Shown here piece by piece: positions 1 through 9,975 of a DNA stretch of 64,000 nt. The notes under the pieces are model-generated. The model was not told the DNA's origin. It saw only the letters and a program-made list of their open reading frames with translations, and made no database searches. Position numbers and translations under genes: made by a program. The DNA lies in contig PBJR01000011.1 of NCBI GenBank assembly GCA_002721175.1, positions 65,016-129,015 on the forward strand, given 5' to 3'. Each line of letters opens with the position of its first letter. Within the stretch, counting starts at the first letter, position 1. This stretch comes from Flavobacteriaceae bacterium (GTDB taxonomy: Bacteria > Bacteroidota > Bacteroidia > Flavobacteriales > Flavobacteriaceae).

Positions 1-1595
1 AAATTATACCTAAATGTATCCCCTTCTCCAACTACCATATTTGGATTTTGTAAATCAAATTGTACTAAATCAAAAGAATCCACATTGAGATAACCAGTAT
101 TACTTCCTAACATATCAATAATTTCAGCAAAATTATGAGACTTTAGCCTTCTGTAGTTTACTGCTGCATTGAAGGTAATATTATCTGATAGAGTAGACTC
201 GACAATTGAATTAGCAGTAAATTGTTGATCATCACTGCGATCTTCATATAACACGTAAGCCGCATAATCACCATTAATATTATTGGTAAGGTTTGCGTCA
301 TAAATACGATTCCAGTTTATTTGTCCATCATTTCTAAATGACTGCTCAGCAAGATAAGCTCCTGAGTAATCTGGACCATTATCGTCAGCTAAAAAATAAC
401 TTGGTAAGGTTTGATAATAAGCTGGAGTTGGATTAGCCCCACCAGCATAATCCAATCGGCTGTTGCCTAGTTTTCCAAATTGATAAGCCAAATTTGTGTT
501 TAATGTTGTTTTATTTGATAAATCCCAGTAATGATTTAACATCAATACTGGTTCAGATATGCGTCGAATTCTTGAATTTCTCTTTTCACCATCATGCCAC
601 CCCCAGTACTCATTATATTTTGTGTCTTTTAAGTCAAAAACTTCTTGCGTGTTAGGTGAAGATTTTCCACGTCTATTTGGAGTGTAAAAACCTACAAAAT
701 TTAAACTATGATTATCATTTATTCTTTTTTCCAGCGAAATAAAAAAGGAGTTTGCATCATAAAAAGTACCATCCTGAAAACCTTCATTACCCCAGCGTCT
801 TCCAAGTGAAAATGCATATGCCCAACCACCCTCTAACAAACCAGAAGAATAAGTTGCCATTAATCTATTTGTATAGCTTCTATTTGAAGATGAATAAGTT
901 ACACGTCCACCTGCTCTATAACTAGATGCTCTTAAATTAATATTTGTTGAGCCTAATAATCCTCCAAAAGTATATGCAGAGGGTGCCAAGCCCATAGTTA
1001 ACTCTTGACCTCTCAGAACATCGTTGAGCCCTCCCCAATTACTCCACTGAGGTCTACCATCAAAAGTTTTATTCATTTCAATCCCGTTCATTAAAACAGT
1101 TCCATTATCAGTATTGAGTCCGCGAACACGGAAAAATGATTGACTAAATTCAAAAGCCGCAGCTCGTTGAAAAATATCTTGTGAAGCAGATAGTAAACCA
1201 GATATATTATCCGCTCCACTCATATCATCGTTTAATTCATCGTCAGAAAGTGTAATAGTAAATAAATCTTCAGACGAATTATCAATTTGCATGAGCAAGT
1301 CCGATAATTCTAAAACCTCGCCGTCAACAACAACGACAGGAAATCTTAAATCTAAATAGTCTATTTTACTTAAATATAAAATCTGATCCCCCAAAGGAAT
1401 ATCTGTAGAAAAAGTAAAGCTACCTGAACTATCAGTTAATAAACTTAGAGAAGTTCCTTCAATTTGTACTAAAACTCCACTCATCGGTTGAGATGAGAGC
1501 TCATCCTTAACAACACCTATTATGGTAGTCTGTTGGGCAAATCCATAAATTGCTGAAAAAGAAATAAACAGGAGACTTAAAAATCGTTTTTTCAT
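1..1595 (-). CDS. TonB-dependent receptor, carboxypeptidase-regulatory-like N-terminus (3' end truncated by window edge)
   Basis: Reverse strand opens with ATG at 1593-1595 (MKKRFLSLLFISFSAIYGFAQQTTIIGVVKDELSSQPMSGVLVQIEGTS...), signal peptide, carboxypeptidase-regulatory-like domain, plug-like FFRVRGLNTDNGTVLMNGIEMNKTFDGRPQWSNWGGLNDV; open to base 1. Confidence 0.88.
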   Translation of the reverse strand, partial: MKKRFLSLLFISFSAIYGFAQQTTIIGVVKDELSSQPMSGVLVQIEGTSLSLLTDSSGSFTFSTDIPLGDQILYLSKIDYLDLRFPVVVVDGEVLELSDLLMQIDNSSEDLFTITLSDDELNDDMSGADNISGLLSASQDIFQRAAAFEFSQSFFRVRGLNTDNGTVLMNGIEMNKTFDGRPQWSNWGGLNDVLRGQELTMGLAPSAYTFGGLLGSTNINLRASSYRAGGRVTYSSSNRSYTNRLMATYSSGLLEGGWAYAFSLGRRWGNEGFQDGTFYDANSFFISLEKRINDNHSLNFVGFYTPNRRGKSSPNTQEVFDLKDTKYNEYWGWHDGEKRNSRIRRISEPVLMLNHYWDLSNKTTLNTNLAYQFGKLGNSRLDYAGGANPTPAYYQTLPSYFLADDNGPDYSGAYLAEQSFRNDGQINWNRIYDANLTNNINGDYAAYVLYEDRSDDQQFTANSIVESTLSDNITFNAAVNYRRLKSHNFAEIIDMLGSNTGYLNVDSFDLVQFDLQNPNMVVGEGDTFRYN

Positions 1596-1703
1596 TTATG
1601 ATTAATTTTATTACACAACATATATATCAAACAAAAATACGTTTCTTATTTCTAAAATTTATATTTTTGACTAGTTAATTAATTATGACCAAATATTATA
1701 CTT

Positions 1704-2768
1704 TTGAAGCCATACCATAACTTTAATTTTTTTTATTTCTCTATACTTTTATTAATATTTTTTAGTTTAAATATAAATGCACAGAAGAAACGAAACTTTA
1801 GAGTTCATACTATTGCTTTTTACAACGTAGAGAACTTATTTGACACTGTAAATGATCCTAAAAAAAACGATGAAGCAAGCCCAATTATGGAGCTAAAAAC
1901 AGATCGTGATAAAATTTATTCAAAGAAATTAGAAAATATTGCAATTGCCATTTCAAAAATAGGTTTTAAAACTTCAAAAAATTCGCCAGCTGTCATTGGT
2001 ATCTGCGAAGTTGAAAACCGTAAAGTTATAGAAGATCTAGCCAATCACTCCGCTTTAATCGCCAAGAATTATGCTATTGTCCACTTTGAGTCTCCAGACG
2101 AGCGTGGGATCGACGTTGCATTAATGTATCAAAAATCTTTGTTCCAACCAATCAACTCTAGCTCTCACGAAATAAAGCTACTAAATAGTGATGGGGAAAG
2201 AGATTACACAAGAGATGTTCTATTAGTTAGTGGTTTTCTGGAAAATGATTTAATACATGTTTTAGTTAATCACTGGCCTTCAAGAAGCGGAGGAGAAGCC
2301 AGAAGCAGATCAAAACGGGAAGCAGCAGCAGCCGTCAACAAGAAATTAATTGATTCTTTACAATTCAAAGACGCTAATGCTAAGATATTTTTGATGGGAG
2401 ATTTAAATGACAACCCCACAAATTCAAGTTTAAAAAAAATATTAAAAACTAAGGGAGAAAGAGAAAGAGCGAGAGCGAAAGACTTATTTAATCCCATGGA
2501 ATCTTTATTTAAAAAAGGTCTTGGCTCAAATGCCTACCGGGACGGATGGAGCTTGTTTGATCAAATAATAGTTTCTGCCTCCTTGATCGAAAAAGATTAC
2601 TCATCATTTAGGTTTTATAAAGCTGGAATTTTCAATGAACAATTTCTAATTAATCAAAAAGGACAATTCAAAGGGTACCCCTTTAGAAGCTTCACTTGGG
2701 GTGGTTTTACTAATGGTTATAGCGATCACTTCCCAGTTTACATTAACCTCATAAAAGAGGTAAATTAA
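1704..2768 (+). CDS. Secreted endonuclease/exonuclease/phosphatase (EEP) family protein
   Basis: Signal peptide; FYNVENLFDT, GICEVENR, VNHWPSRSGGEARSRSKR, LMGDLNDNPTN, NGYSDHFPVYI motifs typical of EEP hydrolases. Apparent TTG start. Confidence 0.88.
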   Translation: MKPYHNFNFFYFSILLLIFFSLNINAQKKRNFRVHTIAFYNVENLFDTVNDPKKNDEASPIMELKTDRDKIYSKKLENIAIAISKIGFKTSKNSPAVIGICEVENRKVIEDLANHSALIAKNYAIVHFESPDERGIDVALMYQKSLFQPINSSSHEIKLLNSDGERDYTRDVLLVSGFLENDLIHVLVNHWPSRSGGEARSRSKREAAAAVNKKLIDSLQFKDANAKIFLMGDLNDNPTNSSLKKILKTKGERERARAKDLFNPMESLFKKGLGSNAYRDGWSLFDQIIVSASLIEKDYSSFRFYKAGIFNEQFLINQKGQFKGYPFRSFTWGGFTNGYSDHFPVYINLIKEVN

Positions 2769-2771
2769 ATA

Positions 2772-3203
2772 TTAGCCAGGCCAAACTTCCCATGGGATTC
2801 TAGAAAGAATTAATAGTAAAGCCAAAAGATAGAAAACTATAATGCTCTTATACTTTTTAAAAGACAGTCTTTGCTTTTTGTGTTTAGAATAACCAACTGT
2901 TACTAGTGTAATTGCAATAACATTGGCGATTGGGTGCTCAATTAAATATAATCTATATGAAGTTACCTCTAAGATCTCACTTAATCCTAGCTCAAACCAC
3001 ATCGAAAATCTCTCATTGCTAAAATATAAAAATAATGAAATTAAAAATTGAATGTGATTAACAATAAGAGCTAATAATGCCAATTGAAACATCTTTGGAT
3101 TATATTCCCTTTTTAAAATTATAGATTTTAAGGCTCTAAAAACAGCGAGGATAAGTGTTATTAAAACTACGTAAGCCCAAAAAGAGTGAATGGTCTTTAA
3201 CAT
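2772..3203 (-). CDS. Small integral membrane protein, about four TM helices
   Basis: ORF 143 aa with hydrophobic helices; resembles an uncharacterised flavobacterial membrane family. Confidence 0.7.
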   Translation of the reverse strand: MLKTIHSFWAYVVLITLILAVFRALKSIILKREYNPKMFQLALLALIVNHIQFLISLFLYFSNERFSMWFELGLSEILEVTSYRLYLIEHPIANVIAITLVTVGYSKHKKQRLSFKKYKSIIVFYLLALLLILSRIPWEVWPG

Positions 3204-3247
3204 GCCAAAAAATATTTAACAATTGTAAATTTAGCAGATTTTGAAAT

Positions 3248-3280
3248 AAAAAAAACCTCTACTTATATAGAGGCTTTTTT
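3248..3280 (-). terminator. Rho-independent terminator (possibly bidirectional) after the 3301..6030 receptor gene
   Basis: CCTCTA (3256-3261) / TAGAGG (3268-3273) stem flanked by A8 on the left (T8 on minus strand) and T6 on the right. Confidence 0.75.
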
Positions 3281-3300
3281 AATATTAATCATTAAAAAAA

Positions 3301-6030
3301 TTAAAAATTGATCCGTAAAGTACCATTCCATGTTGTTCCAAATCCAAACCAAACAGAATTTGTAGTGTCAATTCCTTTCCAAGTATCGACAGTATCATCG
3401 GTGACATGTATATTAGAATTTGACTCAGCTATGTAAACAGTATTAAATAGGTTGTTTATATTTAACCTGAAAGAAGCATTCGTTCCAAAAAGATCAAAAT
3501 TTACTGTCGTACCTAAATCTGCCAACCCAAAAGATGGAAGCTTTAAGGCACCTGGATTATCCGGCTCTAAAAACGCAGAATCGGTGACTGAATAATCTGC
3601 ATATAAATTATCCACAAATCTATATCCAAAATCAAAACTAAAAATACCTGTTCTGTAAACTCCTTCTAGATATGTTACAAATTGTGCAGCATCCCCGACT
3701 TTGGCATCTTTAAGGTACAAAGTTCCAGTACCTATGGACTGTTGATTATCATCAAACAGTTCGGTTGAAAAATCCTTAGTGTATTTCCAATCCCCTGCAG
3801 ATAACATACCTCTTAAAGTAAGCTTTTCAGTTGCAAAATAAGTGGCTTCAATTTCTAAACCGTTGTGTAGAACATCAACGTCTTTAAACTGAGCAGTGCC
3901 ATCAACTCCCTGTTGATTAGAAATACCTCTAGAAATAAATCTGTTACCCCAATTTGTTGAATAAAGATTAACATTTAGCCTTAGCTTATCGCTTGCAAAT
4001 CCATAACCTAACTCCACAGAAGTAATTTCTTCGTTTTGTAAATCAGGATTTACTGTATTTGCGTAATTCGGGAACACCCCATCAAAATTTGGTTGCCTAG
4101 AAATATATCCAGCATTAAAATAAACATTTGATTTATCATCAATGTTATAGTTTGAGCCACCCTTGATATAGCCTCCAGTGATATCCTTCTTTTCAGAAAT
4201 AGGATTAAGTGGAGAATCAAAGTAATCTTCACGCTCAAAAGACTGATTAGAAAGACCAGCTTGTAAAACAGATGTAAATATGTCATCCTTACTGTATTCT
4301 ATCAAACCATTAAATCCAAACCAACCTACATTACCAACATTATAATAGTCAATTTTAGGTCCTTTTATCCCAGTATTGTTAAATGGGGAGGCATCAATTG
4401 TAGTGTTTATAATCTGGCCAGCAGAATTAGCATTCCCTGTTGAATAATAGCCGTCAAAGCCCATCAAGTCGTTCAATGCTCGATAGTGATATCCTTTATA
4501 ACTTCTTAAATCAATACCAACAGAGTATCTCCAATTTCCTGAATTTATTTCTAAATTAGATATAGCACCTACCCAGTCGTGAGAATTTATAGAGGCTCTT
4601 CTGATAAGGCCTGCATTGTTTACACCGTCATCACTAAATCCATTTGAAGAAATTAACATTCCGTCATAATCTGATATGGAACCAGTGTAAGGATCTGTAT
4701 TTGAAAGCTGATAATTAATCAAAGCATCATAATCAATAAATCCGTTAGAGTCTCTTGGCCCTCTTCCATTTTCAAGGTAGTGTTCTGTCAAATCCTTGCG
4801 GTATGGAAGAATATCAGTCTCAGAGTTAAAGAAATTTTGACCTCTTGGCCCAGTTCCACCTCCCCGTCCAGCAGATCCATACAGAGAAGTATTCAGGGCA
4901 ACTTTGTCAGAAATTTCCCAATCCCAGTTGAAAGTCACTAAAGGTTTGTTATAAAAATTTCTTCTCATGTTAAACTCTTCTCCGTTCAGGGTTCCGCCGT
5001 TTGAATTCCAACGCTGATCAATACCTGAGTCACCAAAATTTTGATAATCTCTTATAGATACCCATACATCCCTTTGATGATGCCACTGCCCTGCACCAAG
5101 CAAGGAAAAATTCATGGAATGCTTAGATCCCTCTGGATTGTATCCTACGGCCATAAAATATGTAGTTCCCTCTCCACTAGTATTATATATGTAGCCATCA
5201 CCGGCCCATTTGGAAAGTAAAAAAGAGGAAGCCCAACCACTTTCATTCTTACCAGACGAATAAGAAGCAGTTGTCTTATAGTAACCATCATTCCCTACCA
5301 TCTGAGATATTGAACTTGACTGCATCGCATCTGTAGCTTTAGTGAAAATTGATACAGTTCCTCCAACAGAAGGTATCGCTAAACGTGTAGCTCCAAGACC
5401 TCTTTGAATTTGAATCCCAGAGGCAATATCTGTCAGTCCTTGCCAATTTGACCAAAAAACTCTTCCATTCTCCATGTCATTGACTGGCTGGCCATTAATT
5501 AAAAACGATGTATTAGTTTGATCAAAACCTCTTAAAGAAATTCTTGAATCTCCATAACCACCCTCTTGCTTAGTTGCATAAACTCCTGGTGTTTTGTTCA
5601 TAATTTCTGGGAATTCTTGATTACCAACTCTCAGCGAAATCTCACTGCTTGAAATTGTTGAAACAGCAACAGGTGTTTTTCTTTTAACTGCTAAGTCGAT
5701 AACACCAGAGCTGAGGACAATAACTTCGTCAAGTGAATTGTCTGATAATAAAGAAATTGAACCAAGATCAGTTGATCCATCAAATGAAAGTGTCAAAGAT
5801 TTATAACCGACAAAAGAAATTAATAACTCCCCAGAACTACTTGTGGTATTGATGGAAAAAGTTCCATTAAAATCAGTCATTGTACCATTTGACGTTCCAA
5901 CTTCAATAATATTCGCACCAGAAAGTGGTGCATTAAGTTCTCCATCTGTTACAGTTCCTGTAATTGTACTTTGACTAAAAGCAAATGATGAACTTAAGAA
6001 AAAACTTAAAATAAATAATACTTTTTTCAT
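3301..6030 (-). CDS. TonB-dependent receptor with carboxypeptidase-regulatory-like domain
   Basis: 909 aa; signal peptide, STITGTVTDGELNAPLSGANIIEVGTSNGTMTDFNGTFSI, plug domain, C-terminal beta-barrel ending in LRINF. Confidence 0.92.
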   Translation of the reverse strand: MKKVLFILSFFLSSSFAFSQSTITGTVTDGELNAPLSGANIIEVGTSNGTMTDFNGTFSINTTSSSGELLISFVGYKSLTLSFDGSTDLGSISLLSDNSLDEVIVLSSGVIDLAVKRKTPVAVSTISSSEISLRVGNQEFPEIMNKTPGVYATKQEGGYGDSRISLRGFDQTNTSFLINGQPVNDMENGRVFWSNWQGLTDIASGIQIQRGLGATRLAIPSVGGTVSIFTKATDAMQSSSISQMVGNDGYYKTTASYSSGKNESGWASSFLLSKWAGDGYIYNTSGEGTTYFMAVGYNPEGSKHSMNFSLLGAGQWHHQRDVWVSIRDYQNFGDSGIDQRWNSNGGTLNGEEFNMRRNFYNKPLVTFNWDWEISDKVALNTSLYGSAGRGGGTGPRGQNFFNSETDILPYRKDLTEHYLENGRGPRDSNGFIDYDALINYQLSNTDPYTGSISDYDGMLISSNGFSDDGVNNAGLIRRASINSHDWVGAISNLEINSGNWRYSVGIDLRSYKGYHYRALNDLMGFDGYYSTGNANSAGQIINTTIDASPFNNTGIKGPKIDYYNVGNVGWFGFNGLIEYSKDDIFTSVLQAGLSNQSFEREDYFDSPLNPISEKKDITGGYIKGGSNYNIDDKSNVYFNAGYISRQPNFDGVFPNYANTVNPDLQNEEITSVELGYGFASDKLRLNVNLYSTNWGNRFISRGISNQQGVDGTAQFKDVDVLHNGLEIEATYFATEKLTLRGMLSAGDWKYTKDFSTELFDDNQQSIGTGTLYLKDAKVGDAAQFVTYLEGVYRTGIFSFDFGYRFVDNLYADYSVTDSAFLEPDNPGALKLPSFGLADLGTTVNFDLFGTNASFRLNINNLFNTVYIAESNSNIHVTDDTVDTWKGIDTTNSVWFGFGTTWNGTLRINF

Positions 6031-6147
6031 TGTAAAAATTATTTGATTATATTTTGCAATTTATAACATCCTACGATTGTGGAAAAGAATTCTTAATAAC
6101 ATTGACTAATTGTTAATTATTTAATTACAATAGGTTAATAAAAAGAA

Positions 6148-7767
6148 TTATAGAAAGTTTTTATAGTTATTAATCAATCTTTTTGTTGATGCATCATGAT
6201 CATTTAGTTCATCTTGTGAAAAATCATTAAGTATTCTTCCAGCTAATTTTTTACCAAGCTCAACTCCAAATTGATCATAGCTATAAATATTCCATATAAT
6301 TCCCTGAACAAATATTTTGTGCTCATACATAGCAATTAATTTACCCAAATTTTCAGGGGTTAATTTATCAATGAAAATTGTGTTTGTTGGTCGGTTTCCA
6401 GGAAAAATCTTATATGGAATAATTTCTTTATCGTTTATCTCATCAGCGATTTGATCTTTTGTTTTACCACACAACAAAGCCTCTGACTGTGCTAAAAAAT
6501 TTGAAATCAATTTATCATGCTGAGCAGTGTTACCATAAAGAGACTTTTTAAATGCAATAAAATCTGCAGGAATTAATTTAGTACCCTGATGCATTAATTG
6601 AAAAAACGCATGTTGAACATTAGTTCCCACACCTCCCCAAATTATATTACCTGTCTGATAATCCACTTTTTTACCAAAGCGATCAATGCTTTTTCCATTA
6701 CTCTCCATTACAGCTTGTTGAAGATAAGCAGGCAATTTCCTCAAATTTTGCGAATATGGTATAATAGCCTCACTATCTGCGTTAAAAAAATTATTATACC
6801 AAATACTTAACATTGCAGTGATGATTGGAATGTTTTCTTCAAACGGAGCGTTTTGGAAATGTAAATCCATTTTATGGGCTCCATCTAACAATCTTTCAAA
6901 GTTGTCATTGCCAAGGGCCAAATTAATACTTAGTCCTGCTGCGCTCCACAAAGAAAATCGTCCTCCAACCCAATCCCAAGTTTTAAATACATTTTTAGAT
7001 TCGACCCCGAAATCATTGGCCGCCTTAATATTAACTGTAACCGCAACTAAATGCTTCTTTAGATCATGACTAGAAGCGGATTTCAAAAACCATTTCTTTA
7101 TGGTATGTGCATTTGAAATAGTTTCTTGTGTCGTAAAAGTTTTTGATACAATTACAAAAAGAGTAGTCTCAGGATTTAATCTTTTTAAGACTTCAGAAAC
7201 GTAATCACCATCAATATTATTTATAAAATGTAATTTCAAATGATTTGAATAATATGTCAAAGCGTTAATAACCATTGAAGGGCCTAGATCAGATCCACCT
7301 ATACCAACATTAACAATATCCGTAAAATTTTTGTTAGTATATCCCTTCAGCTGGCCTGATATCACACCATTTGAAAATTGGCTAATTTTGTTTTTTACTT
7401 CAAATATTTCTGAAATAATATTAATGCCGTCAACTTCAATTTTTGAATCTTTCGGCGCTCTCAATGCGGTATGTAAAACTGATCTGTTTTCAGTTTTATT
7501 TATTTTAAAACCACTAAAGTATTTTGAAATCGAAGAATTTAATTTCATTTCATCAGCCAAAGCTTTGAGAAGCGAAAGTGTTTCTGTTGTAATTCTGTTT
7601 TTAGAATAGTCCAAAAGAAATTCATCCCAAATAATTGACATTTCATTTGCTCGTTCAGGGTTTTCAACAAACAAATTCTTCATCTGCACGTCCTTAATAA
7701 TTTCATAATGATCTTTTAGATCATTCCACGCCTTGGTTTTTACTGGATTTATAGACTTTAAGCTCAC
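6148..7767 (-). CDS. pgi: Glucose-6-phosphate isomerase
   Basis: VNVGIGGSDLGPSMV, VSKTFTTQET, WDWVGGRFSLWSAAGLSI, GNRPTNTIF, QGIIWNIYSYDQFGVELGK are PGI signatures. Confidence 0.97.
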   Translation of the reverse strand: MSLKSINPVKTKAWNDLKDHYEIIKDVQMKNLFVENPERANEMSIIWDEFLLDYSKNRITTETLSLLKALADEMKLNSSISKYFSGFKINKTENRSVLHTALRAPKDSKIEVDGINIISEIFEVKNKISQFSNGVISGQLKGYTNKNFTDIVNVGIGGSDLGPSMVINALTYYSNHLKLHFINNIDGDYVSEVLKRLNPETTLFVIVSKTFTTQETISNAHTIKKWFLKSASSHDLKKHLVAVTVNIKAANDFGVESKNVFKTWDWVGGRFSLWSAAGLSINLALGNDNFERLLDGAHKMDLHFQNAPFEENIPIITAMLSIWYNNFFNADSEAIIPYSQNLRKLPAYLQQAVMESNGKSIDRFGKKVDYQTGNIIWGGVGTNVQHAFFQLMHQGTKLIPADFIAFKKSLYGNTAQHDKLISNFLAQSEALLCGKTKDQIADEINDKEIIPYKIFPGNRPTNTIFIDKLTPENLGKLIAMYEHKIFVQGIIWNIYSYDQFGVELGKKLAGRILNDFSQDELNDHDASTKRLINNYKNFL

Positions 7768-7780
7768 TTTAGATTTTTAA

Positions 7781-9043
7781 TTATTTTATTGAGTCTAATT
7801 GTTGTTTCAATGGTTTTATAAAGTTAAGAAAATCAGGCTTATAATCGCCTGAAAGTTCTTTAGCATCTGGAAGTTTTTGTCGGAAAGGGTCTACTTGGCG
7901 ACCATTTTTCCAAAATCTATAGCAAACATGAGGACCACTTGTATTACCTGTCATTCCAACTTTACCGATTACATCCCCTTGCTTCACATAGTCTCCAACT
8001 TTAACCATCCGCTTGCTCATGTGCAAATACTGAGTTGAATAAGTAGAATTGTGCCTGATCTTGACGAATTTGCCATTACCTCCCCTTTGAGTAGATTCAA
8101 CAACTGTCCCGCTAGCTGTAGCTAGTATAGGGGTTCCGACTGAAGCAGCAAAATCAGTTCCCTTGTGAGGACGAACGACATTACCATAATAAGCGATACG
8201 TCGCTTTAGATTAAATCTGGAAGTAATTCGGCTAAATTTAATAGGGCTTTTTAAAAATGCTTTTCTTAAACTTTTACCATTATAGTCATAATAATCGGTT
8301 TGATTTTTAGAATCTGGTGTTATATAATTAAATGCATAAATTGATTCTCCTTTGTGTTTAAAGTAAGCAGCGTCAATACTTTCGATACCTGCATTTACGT
8401 TGCCATCAACAAATCTTTGTTTGTAGATAACCTTAAAAATATCACCCTTTTGAATTCTAAAAAAATCAATTGTCCATGCGTATATATCATCTGACATATC
8501 ATATATAAGCTCAATGGGTAGGCCCTGTTTTTCCATTGTTTCAGACAGGGAACTTTCAATAAATCCAATAGCTGTTTTCTCTACTATTATAAAAGGTTTT
8601 TTTTCTTCAAAAATTTTGATAGAATCACAAAATTCAATAACTAAATAGTCAATTTTATTTTGCTCATAAATAAAACATAGTGGTTCGTCAGTACCATCTT
8701 TGGAAATTAATATTGTGTAAGGTTTGCCTACTTTCAAACGACTTACGTCAAAAACCTCTTTAGTACTCTCCGCAATTTGATAAATTTTTGAATACGGTAA
8801 ATTATTTTTTTGTAAAATTCCCCCAAAACTGTCGCCCAGCCGAACCGTATCATTTACAACAAAATAATTGTCGAGGTTGTATCCATATTTTTGATTTTCC
8901 TCTAATTTTTGAGATTCAATAACAATCGTTTCTTCATCCTTTTCTGGCTTAAAATTCTTGCTGAAAAAAAGTAAAAGAACTATTAGTAGCCCGGCAATTA
9001 AAAATTTATTGTTTAATACAAATTGGTTAATTTTCAACTTCAT
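7781..9043 (-). CDS. M23 family peptidoglycan metallopeptidase
   Basis: N-terminal TM anchor; RPHKGTDFAASVGTPI, YLHMSKRMVKVGDYVKQGDVIGKVGMTGNTSGPHVCYRFW. The HxH motif reads HVC. Confidence 0.9.
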   Translation of the reverse strand: MKLKINQFVLNNKFLIAGLLIVLLLFFSKNFKPEKDEETIVIESQKLEENQKYGYNLDNYFVVNDTVRLGDSFGGILQKNNLPYSKIYQIAESTKEVFDVSRLKVGKPYTILISKDGTDEPLCFIYEQNKIDYLVIEFCDSIKIFEEKKPFIIVEKTAIGFIESSLSETMEKQGLPIELIYDMSDDIYAWTIDFFRIQKGDIFKVIYKQRFVDGNVNAGIESIDAAYFKHKGESIYAFNYITPDSKNQTDYYDYNGKSLRKAFLKSPIKFSRITSRFNLKRRIAYYGNVVRPHKGTDFAASVGTPILATASGTVVESTQRGGNGKFVKIRHNSTYSTQYLHMSKRMVKVGDYVKQGDVIGKVGMTGNTSGPHVCYRFWKNGRQVDPFRQKLPDAKELSGDYKPDFLNFIKPLKQQLDSIK

Positions 9044-9965
9044 GCCCCCAGTTATCTTTTTCTTTAGAGCTCCAAAGTTCTGGGAAAAAAATTCTTTTTT
9101 GATACTTCGGATGCATATATTTTTGCCAATTACTACCTCCCGTTCCTTCTATCTCATTATTGGAATTAGATGAAATATAATGCTTTGCAGCATTATAATG
9201 ACCTTTTACCCATTTTATATTAACAGTATAATCATAATGCCGCATAGCTTTTATTAAGCTTTTATTTTTTCGTTTCAAGCTTGGAAGATCTTTAAAACGA
9301 GACCATAGGTTCTTAGTGTTGTAAACCTTCATAAAGGTAATGAATTCTTCTTTGTATTCTGACTCAAAACTTGTAAGTAAAATTGATTTATTATTGGTTT
9401 TATAGTCTTTACCAGCTGCTTGCCAATAAAGGTGCTCAAGTGCATGCTCAAAGGGAGTGTCCCTGTCAATAGTTTTTCTGTAGCGAGGGTCTATTAGGTT
9501 AATTAGTTCAGTTGATGCGAATTCAATCTTTCTATATTGGGCGCTTTGAAATCCGCTTCCTGGTGCCAAAGCATGTCTGAATTTATTGTATTGAGCGACA
9601 TCCATACCCTCCTGCATAATAATAAAGGAAGAGGTTAGCATATCAAAGTAGCGACTAATTCTCATAAGCTTCTCTTCAAAAAATGAGACTTTCAAAATAG
9701 TTTCTTCAGCAACCTGTTGTAATTCCCATAAAATCATTTTAAAAATTAATTCATTTATTTGATGATAAACAATAAAAACCATCTCATCTTTGTAATTAGT
9801 CTTTTGGATTTGCAATCCAAGTAGAGAATTTAACTGAATGTAGTCCCAATAAGTTATTGGTTTAGTGTGAAGGAGCCCTTCTAAGTGGTTGTTCTTGTCT
9901 AAGCCTAATGAGTTACACTTCTCATCAATTTTTTTGATAATTTCTTTTGTTGAATCACTTTTCAT
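9027..9965 (-). CDS. kynA: Tryptophan 2,3-dioxygenase family protein
   Basis: VYHQINELIFKMI, APGSGFQSAQYRKIEFAS, HLYWQAAGKDY, EGTGGSNWQKYMHPKYQ motifs of the TDO family. Confidence 0.85.
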   Translation of the reverse strand: MKSDSTKEIIKKIDEKCNSLGLDKNNHLEGLLHTKPITYWDYIQLNSLLGLQIQKTNYKDEMVFIVYHQINELIFKMILWELQQVAEETILKVSFFEEKLMRISRYFDMLTSSFIIMQEGMDVAQYNKFRHALAPGSGFQSAQYRKIEFASTELINLIDPRYRKTIDRDTPFEHALEHLYWQAAGKDYKTNNKSILLTSFESEYKEEFITFMKVYNTKNLWSRFKDLPSLKRKNKSLIKAMRHYDYTVNIKWVKGHYNAAKHYISSNSNNEIEGTGGSNWQKYMHPKYQKRIFFPELWSSKEKDNWGHEVEN

Positions 9966-9975
9966 TTAATTTAAT

